32,806 nucleotides of DNA, from assembly GCA_030018315.1 (NCBI GenBank), contig JASEGA010000022.1:1-32806 (forward strand), in the 5' to 3' direction. The notes below the pieces were generated by a model. The model searched no databases. It saw only the letters and a program-made list of their open reading frames with translations, and had not been told where the DNA came from. Positions 15,867 through 24,879 of this stretch are shown here, piece after piece. Position 1 is the first letter of the stretch, and every line of letters begins with the position of its first letter. The DNA comes from a bacterium (GTDB lineage: Bacteria; Hydrothermota; UBA3073; JACQXS01; JAGMCI01). Made by a program: the position numbers and the translations under genes.

Positions 15867-17299
15867 TTGCCTCTTAACACAACTAATTTCTTGGAGATGA
15901 TTGACTTTCCAGTTTCTAATCTATAGAAGTAAATACCTGCTGCGACTCTATTCCCAAGTTTATCCTCTCCATTCCAAATAATCTTGTATACTCCCGTGTT
16001 CCATTTTTTATCTATTAGAGTCTTCACCAATCTACCAGCCATATCGTAGATTCTCACACTAACTGGTATTTTAGAAACTCCATTTGTGATTTGGAATCTG
16101 ATTTCTGTCATTTGAGTAAATGGATTAGGATAGTTTTGTTCTAATTTATAACTACTACCCCCCCAATTGCCTTCTGTAACTGCATAATAGGGGGAGGTAT
16201 TTGTAACCTCATATATTGCTCTAGTTGAATAATTTGTAGCATAAATTCGGACTGTGTCATCGTTCCTACCTATCCCAATACTTAAGCATGCGGTCGCTCC
16301 TGTAACAGCATCAATTACCACACTATCTTCATAAGTACTTCCATTCCATGAGTACTCGCGAAGATCGCCACCCTGCTGGGTAGCGTACAATAGGTATTTG
16401 CCCTCGCTCTTCGTTTTTCCAATCCGTATTCCATATCGGCTTTTGTTAGGACCGCTTGGAGTAATATCCAAAACCTGCCACCCACTATAAGCATATGTAA
16501 CTTCATAAAGATGCCCATTCTCAACAGCAGCATATATTCTATTTATCCCATCGTTTCTGCCTTGTCCAACACTTACTCCAACTATCCACTGTTGAGGGAG
16601 ATTAATAACTGCTTCGTCATAAGAAGTACCATTCCAGCTAAATTCGTAGAGCGGTCCGCGTCTATCTGGGCAATATATCCTCTTTATACCATCATTCCTG
16701 CCATCTGCTATATCGTGTGTCCCCCCTATAATTGAGGAATTTATCACTAATTCACTCCAGTTACTTCCACTCCTTGTATATTCGTAGAGACCAAAAAACT
16801 GTCCACCTACATAAAGACGAGATACCCCATCATTTCTACCATCACCAACCTTAACACATAATACATTTCCTATGGATGTTTGCACATATTCTCTTGCCCA
16901 CTCACCGCCAGAGAATGTAGCTTCAATGATATCACCGCTATAAAGGTATTCCCCTGTATATACACGATTTGTTCCATCGTTTCTCCCTGACCCTACTGCC
17001 AATGGAGTAAAAGTCTCGGAGCCGATGTAAGAAACAGTTTCGCAACTCCAGCTTCCTCCAGCGTATGTCCATTCGTATATTCCGCCGTCCCTCGTTACTA
17101 CATACACCCTATTTATCCCATCGTTTCTACCATCTGCTACTTCAATTTCTTCAAGCCCTGCAGTTGGGCATGTCCCTATTTTTACTCTGTTCCAACCAGC
17201 AGACGCATAGCTAAAAACAGCGATTAATATAACTGCTATTGATGTCAACACAAAAGTGTACCTCCTCTTAAATCCGCTCATCGTCCTAAATTCTTTCAT
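15863..17299 (-). CDS. Secreted seven-repeat beta-propeller protein with T9SS type A sorting domain
   Basis: A 478-residue protein with a signal peptide (RRYTFVLTSIAVILIAVFSYASA). Seven repeats follow at about residues 50-375. Each has the pattern GRNDGxxRIY...GxLYExTYxGxxW; the sixth lacks the GRNDG (GKTKSEGKYLLY) and the seventh has GRNDD. Seven units fit a closed seven-bladed propeller. The C-terminal 95 residues start at LEQNYPNPF and end SKKLVVLR, a T9SS type A sorting domain. A ribosome site AGGAGAG sits 4 nt before the ATG. It heads the ResB/CcsA operon, and its stop overlaps the resB TTG. Its role there is unknown. Confidence 0.85.
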   Translation of the reverse strand: MKEFRTMSGFKRRYTFVLTSIAVILIAVFSYASAGWNRVKIGTCPTAGLEEIEVADGRNDGINRVYVVTRDGGIYEWTYAGGSWSCETVSYIGSETFTPLAVGSGRNDGTNRVYTGEYLYSGDIIEATFSGGEWAREYVQTSIGNVLCVKVGDGRNDGVSRLYVGGQFFGLYEYTRSGSNWSELVINSSIIGGTHDIADGRNDGIKRIYCPDRRGPLYEFSWNGTSYDEAVINLPQQWIVGVSVGQGRNDGINRIYAAVENGHLYEVTYAYSGWQVLDITPSGPNKSRYGIRIGKTKSEGKYLLYATQQGGDLREYSWNGSTYEDSVVIDAVTGATACLSIGIGRNDDTVRIYATNYSTRAIYEVTNTSPYYAVTEGNWGGSSYKLEQNYPNPFTQMTEIRFQITNGVSKIPVSVRIYDMAGRLVKTLIDKKWNTGVYKIIWNGEDKLGNRVAAGIYFYRLETGKSIISKKLVVLRGN

Positions 17300-17335
17300 T
17301 TTACTCTCCTATCAAAGTTCACTCTGACATCTTTT

Positions 17336-17380
17336 GCAAGGCTACCCGTCCCGAACCGTGACAGGGCGGGAAAGCCTTGC
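17336..17380. repeat. GC-rich inverted repeat (REP-like) between uvrA and the propeller gene
   Basis: gcaaggct (17336-17343) pairs with agccttgc (17373-17380), with further partial pairing of cccgtcc with gggcggg inside. No T run follows on either strand. It is GC-rich unlike its surroundings, and similar GC-rich palindromes occur at 10232, 20698 and 32571. Confidence 0.7.
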
Positions 17381-17396
17381 CCTACTTCTTTGGTTC

Positions 17397-17425
17397 GAGA
17401 TTCTTTGCTTAGCTCAGGATGACAT
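17397..17425 (-). repeat. Dispersed 'gagattctttgct ... ctcaggatgaca' repeat forming the uvrA 3' end
   Basis: Short version of the repeat at 15261-15314. On the minus strand it encodes the last residues of UvrA (DVILS) and its TAA stop (17409-17411), so the repeat overlaps the coding end. Confidence 0.75.
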
Positions 17426-20192
17426 CTCTTAAAAATTTACCAGTGTATGATTGACTACATCTTGCTACATCCTCCGGCGTACCTTCTATAACTATCTCAC
17501 CACCTTCGTCGCCACCTTCAGGACCGAGGTCTATTATCCAGTCGGCACATTTTATAACTTCTGGATTATGCTCTATTACAAGGACTGTGTTCCTTTTATC
17601 TACAAGCCGATTTAACACAGCTAATAAAAGCCTTACATCCTCAAAATGCAAGCCAGTTGTTGGTTCATCCAGCAGATATAGTGTATTTCCTGTTGCTATC
17701 TTTGATAACTCTCTTGCAAGTTTAATTCTCTGAGCCTCGCCTCCTGATAAGTTTGGTGCAGGCTGTCCAAGTTTTATGTATCCAAGTCCTACATCATATA
17801 GTAGCCGCAACTTTCTTACAATCTTAGGTATATTCTTAAAATGCTCCATTGCCTCAGTTACTGTCATATTAAGTATTTCGGCTATGTTTTTATCTCTATA
17901 TGTAATCTCAAGACTCTCACGATTAAACCTGTTACCTTTGCAGGCTTCGCATTCAATGTAAATATCAGGCAAGAAATGCATCTCTACCTTTATTAAGCCA
18001 TCACCCTGACAAGCTTCACATCTACCACCGGGTACATTAAATGAAAATCTACCCGGCTTATAACCTCTTATCTTGGACTCCTTTAGCTGTGAATATAGCT
18101 CTCTTATATAAGTGAATACGCCAGTATAAGTAGCTGGATTAGACCTCGGTGTCCTGCCAATTGGAGATTGGTCAATATTCACAACCTTATCAATTGATTC
18201 AAGGTTAATAATACCATCGTGCTCACCTGGAACTCGCTTTGAGTGCCAGAAATGTCTCGCAAGTGCCCGATAAAGTGTATCATTTATTAAACTTGACTTA
18301 CCTGACCCTGATACTCCTGTTATAACTGTAAAAACTCTGAGTGGAATCTTAACATCTATTGATTTCAAATTGTTGTGTCTTGCCCTTTTTATTATAAGGT
18401 ATTCATTTGAATGCCTCCTTTTATTTGGCACTTCTATTCGCCTTTTGCCTGCTAAATATGCACCAGTTAAAGAGTCGCCATTTTTCATTATCTGCTGCGG
18501 AATTCCAGTTGCTACTACACGACCACCATACTCACCACCACCAGGACCGAGGTCAATTACCCAATCTGCTTGAAGGATTGTAGATTTATCATGTTCCACA
18601 ACAAGGACGGAATTGCCCATATCCCTGAGATGCTTTAAAGTATCAATGAGCCGCTGATTATCACGCTGATGTAACCCAATAGTTGGCTCATCAAGTATGT
18701 ATAGTACACCTACAAGACCAGACCCAATTTGGGTTGCAAGTCTAACACGCTCATCTTCTCCACCTGATAATGTGTCAGAGTTCCTTGACAATGTCAAATA
18801 GTCAAGTCCTACATTTAATAGGAATCTAAGTCTTTGTTTTATTTCTTTTATTATCTCTCTTGCAATTTTTTCTTCAAGCTCAGTTAATTTTAAATCCTCA
18901 AAAAACTGAAAGCAATCTGTTACTGATAAAGAAGCTATCTCATGTATATTTTTACCCCCTACTTTAATTGCAAGACTTTCAGGCTTAAGTCTTGTCCCAT
19001 TGCACTCAGGACAAACTCCAATTACCATGTATTTTTCTATCCACCACCTTACCTCATTAGAATCACTCTCCTTATATCTTCTAAGTAGCCAAGGAATAAC
19101 ACCTTCAAACTGCCCGTCCCCGTATAGTATGACCTCTTTAGCATTTTCTGACAGTTCACCATAAGGTGTATCTAAGTCAAATTTATGCCTCATACTAAGC
19201 TCCTTTAGCTCCCAGTAAGTTCGCTTGCCAGGCTCACCCCATGGCTCTATTGCACCTTCAAGAACTGTTAATGAAGGATGTGCGATTATGAGCTCCGGGT
19301 CTATATCGAGCTCAGTTCCTAGTCCACCACATACTGTACATGCTCCATATGGAGAATTAAATGAGAACATTCTTGGCGATATCTCCTCGTAAGAGACATC
19401 ACACTTGGGACAGGACAATTTAGTGCTAAATATATGAATGTGGTTAGGAAGTTCTCCGCAGGATCCTGTGGATTGAATGAAAATTATACCCTCACCTTCC
19501 TTTATCGCAAGTTCACATGAATCAGATAGTCTATGTCGTAGTTCATCTTTTCCACCAGACACGACAAGACGGTCTACAACAATTTCAATGTTATGCTTTT
19601 TATATCTGTCAAGTTCAGGTGTATTATCTATATCATAGATTTTTCCATTTACTCTTATCCTTACAAATCCTTTACGCTTGATTTTAGTAAAAAGCTCATG
19701 ATACTCACCTTTTCTTCCCCTAACAACAGGGGCAAGTATCTGTATCTTTGTCCCACACTGAAATTCAAGTATACGGTCCACAATTTGGTCAAGTGAGAGA
19801 GGTGCAATCTTTCTGCCACATTTCCAGCAATATGGGACTCCTATTCTTGCAAAAAGTAGTCTTAAGTAATCGTAAATCTCAGTCACTGTCCCTACAGTAG
19901 AACGTGGATTCTTTGATGGTGTCCTTTGTCCTATTGAGATTGCGGGTGATAAGCCTTCAATATAGTCTACATCTGGCTTTTTCATAACCCCTAAAAACTG
20001 GCGTGCATATGCAGATAGTGATTCTACATATCGCCTTTGCCCTTCTGCATAAAGGGTATCAAATGCAAGCGAAGACTTACCGGACCCAGATAATCCTGTT
20101 ATGACTACAAACTTATCCTTTGGGATTTCCACTTGAATATTTTTAAGATTATGCACCCTAACACCACTTGCAACTATCTTATCAACAGCCAT
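17409..20192 (-). CDS. uvrA: Excinuclease ABC subunit A
   Basis: DNA-damage recognition ATPase of nucleotide excision repair. There are two ABC modules. Module 1 has Walker [17 protein letters not shown] near the N-terminus and signature [12 protein letters not shown]. Module 2 has [16 protein letters not shown] and [12 protein letters not shown]. Zinc-finger cysteines are seen in LSCPKC...CTVCGG and in GRCEACQG...CEACKGNR. At 927 residues from the ATG at 20192 it is full length. I chose this ATG because the longer frame (TTG at 20228) begins in the promoter -35 box. The first-module signature has GEDERVRL in place of the usual GEAQRIRL. The last residues come from a dispersed repeat. Transcribed divergently from acpS. 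Confidence 0.96.
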   Translation of the reverse strand: MAVDKIVASGVRVHNLKNIQVEIPKDKFVVITGLSGSGKSSLAFDTLYAEGQRRYVESLSAYARQFLGVMKKPDVDYIEGLSPAISIGQRTPSKNPRSTVGTVTEIYDYLRLLFARIGVPYCWKCGRKIAPLSLDQIVDRILEFQCGTKIQILAPVVRGRKGEYHELFTKIKRKGFVRIRVNGKIYDIDNTPELDRYKKHNIEIVVDRLVVSGGKDELRHRLSDSCELAIKEGEGIIFIQSTGSCGELPNHIHIFSTKLSCPKCDVSYEEISPRMFSFNSPYGACTVCGGLGTELDIDPELIIAHPSLTVLEGAIEPWGEPGKRTYWELKELSMRHKFDLDTPYGELSENAKEVILYGDGQFEGVIPWLLRRYKESDSNEVRWWIEKYMVIGVCPECNGTRLKPESLAIKVGGKNIHEIASLSVTDCFQFFEDLKLTELEEKIAREIIKEIKQRLRFLLNVGLDYLTLSRNSDTLSGGEDERVRLATQIGSGLVGVLYILDEPTIGLHQRDNQRLIDTLKHLRDMGNSVLVVEHDKSTILQADWVIDLGPGGGEYGGRVVATGIPQQIMKNGDSLTGAYLAGKRRIEVPNKRRHSNEYLIIKRARHNNLKSIDVKIPLRVFTVITGVSGSGKSSLINDTLYRALARHFWHSKRVPGEHDGIINLESIDKVVNIDQSPIGRTPRSNPATYTGVFTYIRELYSQLKESKIRGYKPGRFSFNVPGGRCEACQGDGLIKVEMHFLPDIYIECEACKGNRFNRESLEITYRDKNIAEILNMTVTEAMEHFKNIPKIVRKLRLLYDVGLGYIKLGQPAPNLSGGEAQRIKLARELSKIATGNTLYLLDEPTTGLHFEDVRLLLAVLNRLVDKRNTVLVIEHNPEVIKCADWIIDLGPEGGDEGGEIVIEGTPEDVARCSQSYTGKFLRDVILS

Positions 20193-20199
20193 CCTGCAT

Positions 20200-20228
20200 A
20201 TAGTATTATAATAAATTGGGACTGTCAA
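20200..20228 (-). promoter_or_regulatory. uvrA promoter, leaderless arrangement
   Basis: On the minus strand: TTGACA at 20228-20223, a 17-nt spacer, TACTAT at 20205-20200. The ATG at 20192 follows after 7 nt, so the mRNA should start at or one base before it. No SOS box was recognised in this stretch. Confidence 0.75.
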
Positions 20229-20325
20229 GTTTTTTGTAGATATGCTAAAATAGGTACTATGCAGAAAAAATTCCTTATTTATGTGCGGGATTATTTAAAA
20301 TTATTACAAATGTTAAACCTTTTCC

Positions 20326-20354
20326 TTGACAAAATTAAATAAAAGCCATATTAT
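20326..20354 (+). promoter_or_regulatory. acpS operon promoter, leaderless arrangement
   Basis: TTGACA at 20326-20331, a 17-nt spacer, TATTAT at 20349-20354. The ATG at 20362 follows after 7 nt, the same geometry as uvrA. The upstream ATG at 20353 lies inside the -10 box and cannot be the start if this promoter is used. Confidence 0.78.
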
Positions 20355-20361
20355 GAAAATA

Positions 20362-20697
20362 ATGGGAATAGGAGTTGATATTATAGAGATTAAAAGAATT
20401 GAAGAGATGGTTGCACATTGGGGAGATAGTTTCCTCAACCGTATATTTACTGATAGAGAATTAGGGGAGTGGAAGTCGCGTGGCGAACGTATGGCTTTCC
20501 TTGCAGGTAGGTTTGCTACAAAAGAAGCATTCTTAAAAGCAAGTGGAGTAAAAGGGGTTGGCTGGAAAGAAATAGAAGTTTTAGGTATTCCAATGGAAAA
20601 ACCAGTAATTTGGGTCAGAGGAAAGAAGGAAGAAGATGCAGATGTAAGCATCTCTCATACAAATGAACTCGCAATCTCAATTGTTATAACGATGTGA
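20362..20697 (+). CDS. acpS: Holo-[acyl-carrier-protein] synthase
   Basis: Transfers the 4'-phosphopantetheine arm of CoA to acyl carrier protein in fatty-acid synthesis. The N-terminal motif MGIGVDIIEIKRIEE holds the metal-binding aspartate. GRFATKEAFLKA carries the second conserved glutamate and the lysine. The C-terminus has DVSISHTNELAIS, the usual (V)S(I)SH motif. At 111 residues it is close to the family norm. The start at 20362 follows from the promoter position and the family N-terminus. The stop overlaps the GTG of the next gene (GTGA). Confidence 0.95.
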   Translation: MGIGVDIIEIKRIEEMVAHWGDSFLNRIFTDRELGEWKSRGERMAFLAGRFATKEAFLKASGVKGVGWKEIEVLGIPMEKPVIWVRGKKEEDADVSISHTNELAISIVITM

Positions 20698-21203
20698 ACC
20701 TGCCGACAAGCGGGATGTGTATTAAAAAGGTTATAGGTCTAAGCTATAAGAAAGAAGTCTCACCACTCCAAGTATTAAGAAACCCAGAAAGAATAATCGT
20801 TCTTTTACCATTTAATCCTTACAATCCGTCATTATTTATTCCAGCTATTAAACTTGTAAAGGCTAAATTTAAGAATGCAGAAATTACTGGAGTCGCCCCT
20901 CTATGGGCTGCGTCATTCTTTAAGAATAGTGGGTTATTTAATCGGATTATCCACTACGAATCAAAGCCGAGACTTATGACACGCCAATTTTTCAGGCTAA
21001 GAAAAAAACTTAGGGCTATTAAGCCTCAGGTATCAATAGATTTTAATTCAGGTAGTGACTTGCTATCATGGCTAGGTGGTGCTGTGATAAGAGTAGGTTC
21101 AATTTCATCTCCTTTTATAAATTGTAGAGTAAAACTATCAGGTTGTCCAAGCGAGCCTGAACAGGCTATCAAAATTGTGGAAGCAATATGTACAGGTCAT
21201 TAA
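20694..21203 (+). CDS. Glycosyltransferase family 9-like protein, N-terminal half only
   Basis: A 169-residue protein. The segment RIIVLLPFNPYNPSLFIPAI then LVKAKFKNAEITGVAP resembles the first Rossmann half of heptosyltransferase-like GT9 enzymes (resembling 'P-alraLk..fP.A.it'). RLRKKLRAIKPQVSIDFN and LGGAVIRVGS are also typical. The nucleotide-sugar-binding C-terminal half is missing, and the frame runs into porY with a 16-base overlap, so the protein is either truncated or a stand-alone divergent domain. Its first residues (NLPTSGM) are translated from a GC-rich repeat, so an internal ATG at 20715 is a possible alternative start. Confidence 0.5.
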   Translation: MNLPTSGMCIKKVIGLSYKKEVSPLQVLRNPERIIVLLPFNPYNPSLFIPAIKLVKAKFKNAEITGVAPLWAASFFKNSGLFNRIIHYESKPRLMTRQFFRLRKKLRAIKPQVSIDFNSGSDLLSWLGGAVIRVGSISSPFINCRVKLSGCPSEPEQAIKIVEAICTGH

Positions 21204-22261
21204 AAGGATATATTATTTTTGCAGGATTAGCAGTTATTGCCATATTTTTGGCGTATTCCCAATATGTGTTTAGAGAACTTGAGAAGGAGTCCGAGACTAT
21301 ATCTCGAGTATATGGCAGATTTTGTGCATCAGCAACCGAAGATGAGACTTCAGTTATTTTTGACGAGATTGTAACAAAAATAAATTTCCCTGTCATTGTT
21401 ACAGCACCGGATGGGGCTATTATAGCTGCAAGAAATGTGAAATTTACTACTCCTTCTGTCATCTCAGCTCTTGATAGAGTACACAATCCGGTTAAAATTG
21501 AGTACCAAGGTAAAATTCTTGCCCTTGTCCACTACGGTAGTTCACACACAAGGAATCTTTTGAAGCTTGCCCCATTTGCTGAAATCTCATTGGGGCTTCT
21601 GTTGATAGCAATTGGCATAATCTGGCTATACACATTAAAAAGGAGTGAAGAAAATGCAAGCTTTGCTGGAATGGCTAAAGAAACTGCTCACCAACTTGGC
21701 ACTCCTATATCTTCGCTTATGGGATGGAAGGAGTTAATAAAAGATGAAAAGATTAAATCAGCACTATCAGAAGACCTTGAACGTCTCAGTTGGGTAGCTA
21801 CAAGATTCCATAAGATTGGGTCACCACCAGAATTTAAATCCCAGCCTGTAGATGAAGTGATAAAATCGGCTGTTGAGTATATAAAGGATAGAATTTCAAA
21901 AAAAGTAAAAATTGTAGAAGATTATTCAAGTGATTCTCAACTTAATCTTGACTCTGAGCTGTTTTCATGGGCAATTGAGAATTTGATTAAAAATTCTTTA
22001 GACGCCGGGAGCACTGAGATTAAGATTTCAACTCACACAAATAAGCACTTTAAGGTATTAGTAAAAGATAATGGCGTAGGTGTATACGGTAAATTGCGTA
22101 AAAAATTGTTTGCACCAGGTCATACTACAAAGGAATACGGGTGGGGAATCGGGCTCTCCCTTACAAAGAGAATTGTAAGGATGCATCGTGGTAAAATATT
22201 TTATCGCCCAAATAAGGGAGAGAATGGGGCAAGTTTCACAATATTGCTACCACTGAAATGA
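21188..22261 (+). CDS. porY: Sensor histidine kinase, PorY-like
   Basis: A 357-residue membrane kinase. Spans lie at about 7-25 and 128-150, with an extracytoplasmic sensing domain between (about 28-120). The H-box is FAGMAKETAHQLGTPISSLM with the phospho-accepting H168; this AKETAHQLGTPxSS version is typical of FCB-group kinases. The ATP-binding domain shows N-box ENLIKNSLDA, G1 VKDNGVGV and G2 WGIGLSLTKRI. Its stop shares ATGA with the start of the PorX-like regulator, so they are a likely cognate pair. The name PorY is inferred from this partner, not from a direct alignment. Confidence 0.75.
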   Translation: MYRSLKGYIIFAGLAVIAIFLAYSQYVFRELEKESETISRVYGRFCASATEDETSVIFDEIVTKINFPVIVTAPDGAIIAARNVKFTTPSVISALDRVHNPVKIEYQGKILALVHYGSSHTRNLLKLAPFAEISLGLLLIAIGIIWLYTLKRSEENASFAGMAKETAHQLGTPISSLMGWKELIKDEKIKSALSEDLERLSWVATRFHKIGSPPEFKSQPVDEVIKSAVEYIKDRISKKVKIVEDYSSDSQLNLDSELFSWAIENLIKNSLDAGSTEIKISTHTNKHFKVLVKDNGVGVYGKLRKKLFAPGHTTKEYGWGIGLSLTKRIVRMHRGKIFYRPNKGENGASFTILLPLK

Positions 22262-23763
22262 AGCGTATACTTTGGATAGACGATGAGATACACCTGCTAG
22301 AGTCACTTATTCTATTACTTAAAGAGCATAATTATGATGTCTATGGAGTATCAAATGGAGATGATGGTTGTGATTTACTTAAGAGTGCAAGATATGACCT
22401 GATATTATTAGATGAAATAATGCCAGGTAAAGATGGATTCCAAACAATAAAATTGATAAAAGAAATAGACCCCAATATCCCTGTAGTTATGATAACAAAG
22501 AGTGAAGACGAAGCTATGATTGATAAGGCTTATACTTATGGAGTATACGATTTCCTTATTAAACCATTGAAACCACAGCAACTGATTTCTACTTGTAAAC
22601 GGCTGTTTGAAAGGGAGAGCTTAATCCGAAGTGAAGTCCCTGAAGATTACACAAAGTTTTATCAATCAACAATTCAAAAATTAGCTCAATGCTTAGATTG
22701 GAAGGAATGGGTTTCACTTTATTTAAATATTGCAAAATGGGAAATAAAAATTGCTAAAGAGCCTGGACTCAAACACCTCCATACAGAGCTATTACATCAG
22801 TGTGAGCTTGAATTTGCTAAATTTGTTGAATCAAGTTATATTCATTGGATTCATAAACAGGAAGGGCCACCACTTTCAGTTAATGTAGTCACTGATTTTG
22901 TTATCCCATATGTCTCACAAAGTAGCCAAGTATATTTTGTTATTTTGGATTGCCTCAGACTTGACCAATGGATTTCAATAAGACCGCTTTTGGATGAATT
23001 TTACAATATAAAAGAAGACTTCTATTTCTCAATCTTACCTTCAGCTACCCCTTTTGCAAGGAATGCTTTGTATAGCGGTCTTTATCCAATAGAGATTGCA
23101 GAAAAGTACCCTGAATTCTGGAATCCTGAAGAAAACAAATATGAAAATGAGCTATTTGACATTCAGCTACACCGATTTGGAATACAAGGAGGTTATGTAA
23201 AAGTAAGAAATTTAGACGATGAATTAGATTTGAAAAACAATATATCAAAATTAAAGCCCGCAAAAATTATCTCAATTGTAGTAAATTTCCTTGACTATTT
23301 AGTTCATGGGAAGCGTGCGTCAGCTGTCCTTGAGGAGCTTGCCCCTGATGAGGAAGGGTTGAGGTCACTCACAGCACTGTGGTTCTCAAGGTCGTATGTC
23401 TACGAGTTACTTAAAGAAGTAAGTAGAGAAAAAAAGCCAGTCATACTTACAACTGACCACGGTGCAATCCTTACAAAAAGACCTACCATTGTCTATGGGA
23501 GTAAAGTATTATCACGCAATCTTAGGTATAAATATGGACCTGCATTGAGAACTGACTCAAAACACACTCTTTTTATAGAAAATCCAAGCCAGTATAAACT
23601 ACCGGGCAACTTAAGATATGGAATAGCAAAAGAAGACTACTACTTCATATACCCAACACACCCTAAAGAATACGCCAAAGAATACCGCTACATATTCCAA
23701 CACGGTGGAATCTCAATGCAAGAAATGATACTCCCACGTGTTACACTGATACCCAAAACTTAA
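22258..23763 (+). CDS. porX: REC-PglZ response regulator, PorX-like
   Basis: A 501-residue protein. Receiver domain 1-120 has the acidic pair D8/D9, phospho-acceptor D52 (LLLDEIMPG), T80 and K102 (IKPLKP). The C-terminal part (about 200-500) is a PglZ/alkaline-phosphatase-like domain, with YFVILDCLRLDQW, the nucleophile region SILPSATPFARNALYSGL, LTTDHGAI and a final FQHGGISMQEMILP. This architecture and length are those of PorX, the regulator of the type 9 secretion system in Bacteroidota, whose PglZ domain hydrolyses oligonucleotides. Here it lies with a kinase in one operon. Two secreted proteins in the window carry T9SS-like domains, consistent with that role. Confidence 0.88.
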   Translation: MKRILWIDDEIHLLESLILLLKEHNYDVYGVSNGDDGCDLLKSARYDLILLDEIMPGKDGFQTIKLIKEIDPNIPVVMITKSEDEAMIDKAYTYGVYDFLIKPLKPQQLISTCKRLFERESLIRSEVPEDYTKFYQSTIQKLAQCLDWKEWVSLYLNIAKWEIKIAKEPGLKHLHTELLHQCELEFAKFVESSYIHWIHKQEGPPLSVNVVTDFVIPYVSQSSQVYFVILDCLRLDQWISIRPLLDEFYNIKEDFYFSILPSATPFARNALYSGLYPIEIAEKYPEFWNPEENKYENELFDIQLHRFGIQGGYVKVRNLDDELDLKNNISKLKPAKIISIVVNFLDYLVHGKRASAVLEELAPDEEGLRSLTALWFSRSYVYELLKEVSREKKPVILTTDHGAILTKRPTIVYGSKVLSRNLRYKYGPALRTDSKHTLFIENPSQYKLPGNLRYGIAKEDYYFIYPTHPKEYAKEYRYIFQHGGISMQEMILPRVTLIPKT

Positions 23764-23773
23764 GAGTATTAAC

Positions 23774-24115
23774 TTAGCCTTTCATAAATAATCCTATAAT
23801 AGCAGCTATTGCGGTTAGAACACCGACAGGGACTTGAAATCCTGTAATGGCTGTATCCACCTTATCTACAGATTCCTCTGCTTTTGGAATTAATTTAAGT
23901 AAATCCATAATCAGGAATATACCTGCAATCACTCCCATAATGGCAGGGAATACAAATCTAGCCCCCTTCGCGAATGATGAAAGGCCTACAAAAATCACTA
24001 CTATACCGATTGGGAGCTTTAGTCCTATGAGTGCCCTGTTAGCCTTCTTAAAGGCTTCTACCTTATTTAAGAGACCCATCAATAGGATCATTCCTCCAAG
24101 TAATAAAAACTCCAT
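23774..24115 (-). CDS. Small membrane protein, unknown function
   Basis: A 113-residue hydrophobic protein with about four membrane segments (approximately 3-16, 28-48, 55-74 and 92-111). Two stretches are alike (LIGLKLPIGIVVIFVG at about 29-44 and ITGFQVPVGVLTAIAA at about 89-104), which suggests an internal duplication of a two-helix unit. A strong ribosome site (GGAGGGGAG) lies right before the ATG. It is encoded downstream of atpD on the same strand and converges with porX 10 bp away. I do not recognise the family. A co-transcribed ATPase accessory is possible but unsupported. Confidence 0.65.
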   Translation of the reverse strand: MEFLLLGGMILLMGLLNKVEAFKKANRALIGLKLPIGIVVIFVGLSSFAKGARFVFPAIMGVIAGIFLIMDLLKLIPKAEESVDKVDTAITGFQVPVGVLTAIAAIIGLFMKG

Positions 24116-24130
24116 CTCCCCTCCTTAAAT

Positions 24131-24180
24131 TGCAGTGGTCAGTGACAGGTATTCTTATCTTTTCACTAACCACTAATCAC
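24131..24180. repeat. 'cagtggtcagtgacag' / 'ccactaatcactg' repeat pair
   Basis: cagtggtcagtgacag (24131-24146) and actaaccactaatcactg (24163-24180) are imperfect inverted copies of a short CAGTGnTnAGTGnT unit, between atpD and the small membrane protein. This kind of low-complexity interspersed repeat is seen in many uncultured genomes. Confidence 0.5.
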
Positions 24181-24195
24181 TGTCTTTTCACTGCT

Positions 24196-24816
24196 TTAAT
24201 GTGCTCTTACTATTTCCTTTATTCGCATCAACCTCGATAGATTGCCCCTTTCCATTTCTAACAGTTTCATTTGTATATATTTAACTGTCTCCTCAAGTGA
24301 TGGAATTAATACATATTCAAGTGCATTTACTCTACGCCTCGTCTTCCCTATTTCAATTGCTATGAGTTCAAGTGTCTTCTCACGCTCAGCAAGCTCTATA
24401 ATTACTTGAAGTGCTTTGTCAATTGCTAAAAGTGACAAGTCAAACTCACATGCTGTAGTTGCAAACCCATAGCAATGTATTTTACCTGATATAACCTGCT
24501 TAAAAACTGGAACCTCAACATTAAGCAGCCTCTTCCTTTCAAGCTCTATTGATACACTCTTACTTGGCAACAAGAGAGCTTCCTCAACCCACTCCGGCTC
24601 CATAGATGAACGTGCAAATAGGAACCTTTTAATAGCAAGCTCAAGCTCTCTTTCAACTCTTTCTCTTAATTCTTTTAACACTTTTAAAAGGTCAAGCAAT
24701 TTACGCATAAGCTCATCCTGCTTATCCTTAAGTAACCTATGACCTCGCTTTGCAAGGATAGTCCTTTTTCTTAACCTAAGTAGTTCCATCCTTGTAGAAT
24801 TAACATCAAGCTTCAT
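24196..24816 (-). CDS. atpD: V/A-type ATPase subunit D
   Basis: Central rotor shaft, 206 residues. The N-terminal helix (NSTRMELLRLRKRTILAKRGHRLLKDKQDEL) and the C-terminal helix (IGKTRRRVNALEYVLIPSLE...) are the two arms of the coiled coil; VNALE(Y/H)(V/I)(L/I)IP is the family signature. The gene comes 63 nt after atpB, without a clear ribosome site, and is the last subunit of operon 2. Confidence 0.95.
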   Translation of the reverse strand: MKLDVNSTRMELLRLRKRTILAKRGHRLLKDKQDELMRKLLDLLKVLKELRERVERELELAIKRFLFARSSMEPEWVEEALLLPSKSVSIELERKRLLNVEVPVFKQVISGKIHCYGFATTACEFDLSLLAIDKALQVIIELAEREKTLELIAIEIGKTRRRVNALEYVLIPSLEETVKYIQMKLLEMERGNLSRLMRIKEIVRAH

Positions 24817-24879
24817 ATTTAGCGTAGAATTTTCATTTTCAAAAGCTTTTCGTCAACAGGCTTTTTAAAATACACTTTT

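Noticed and set aside
17336-17380. Intrinsic terminator after uvrA
   Set aside because: The hairpin is strong but has no T run on the uvrA strand. It fits better as a REP-like repeat.
20326-20361. TTG or first ATG as the acpS start
   Set aside because: The TTG is the -35 box and the ATG at 20353 lies in the -10 box. The family N-terminus begins at 20362.
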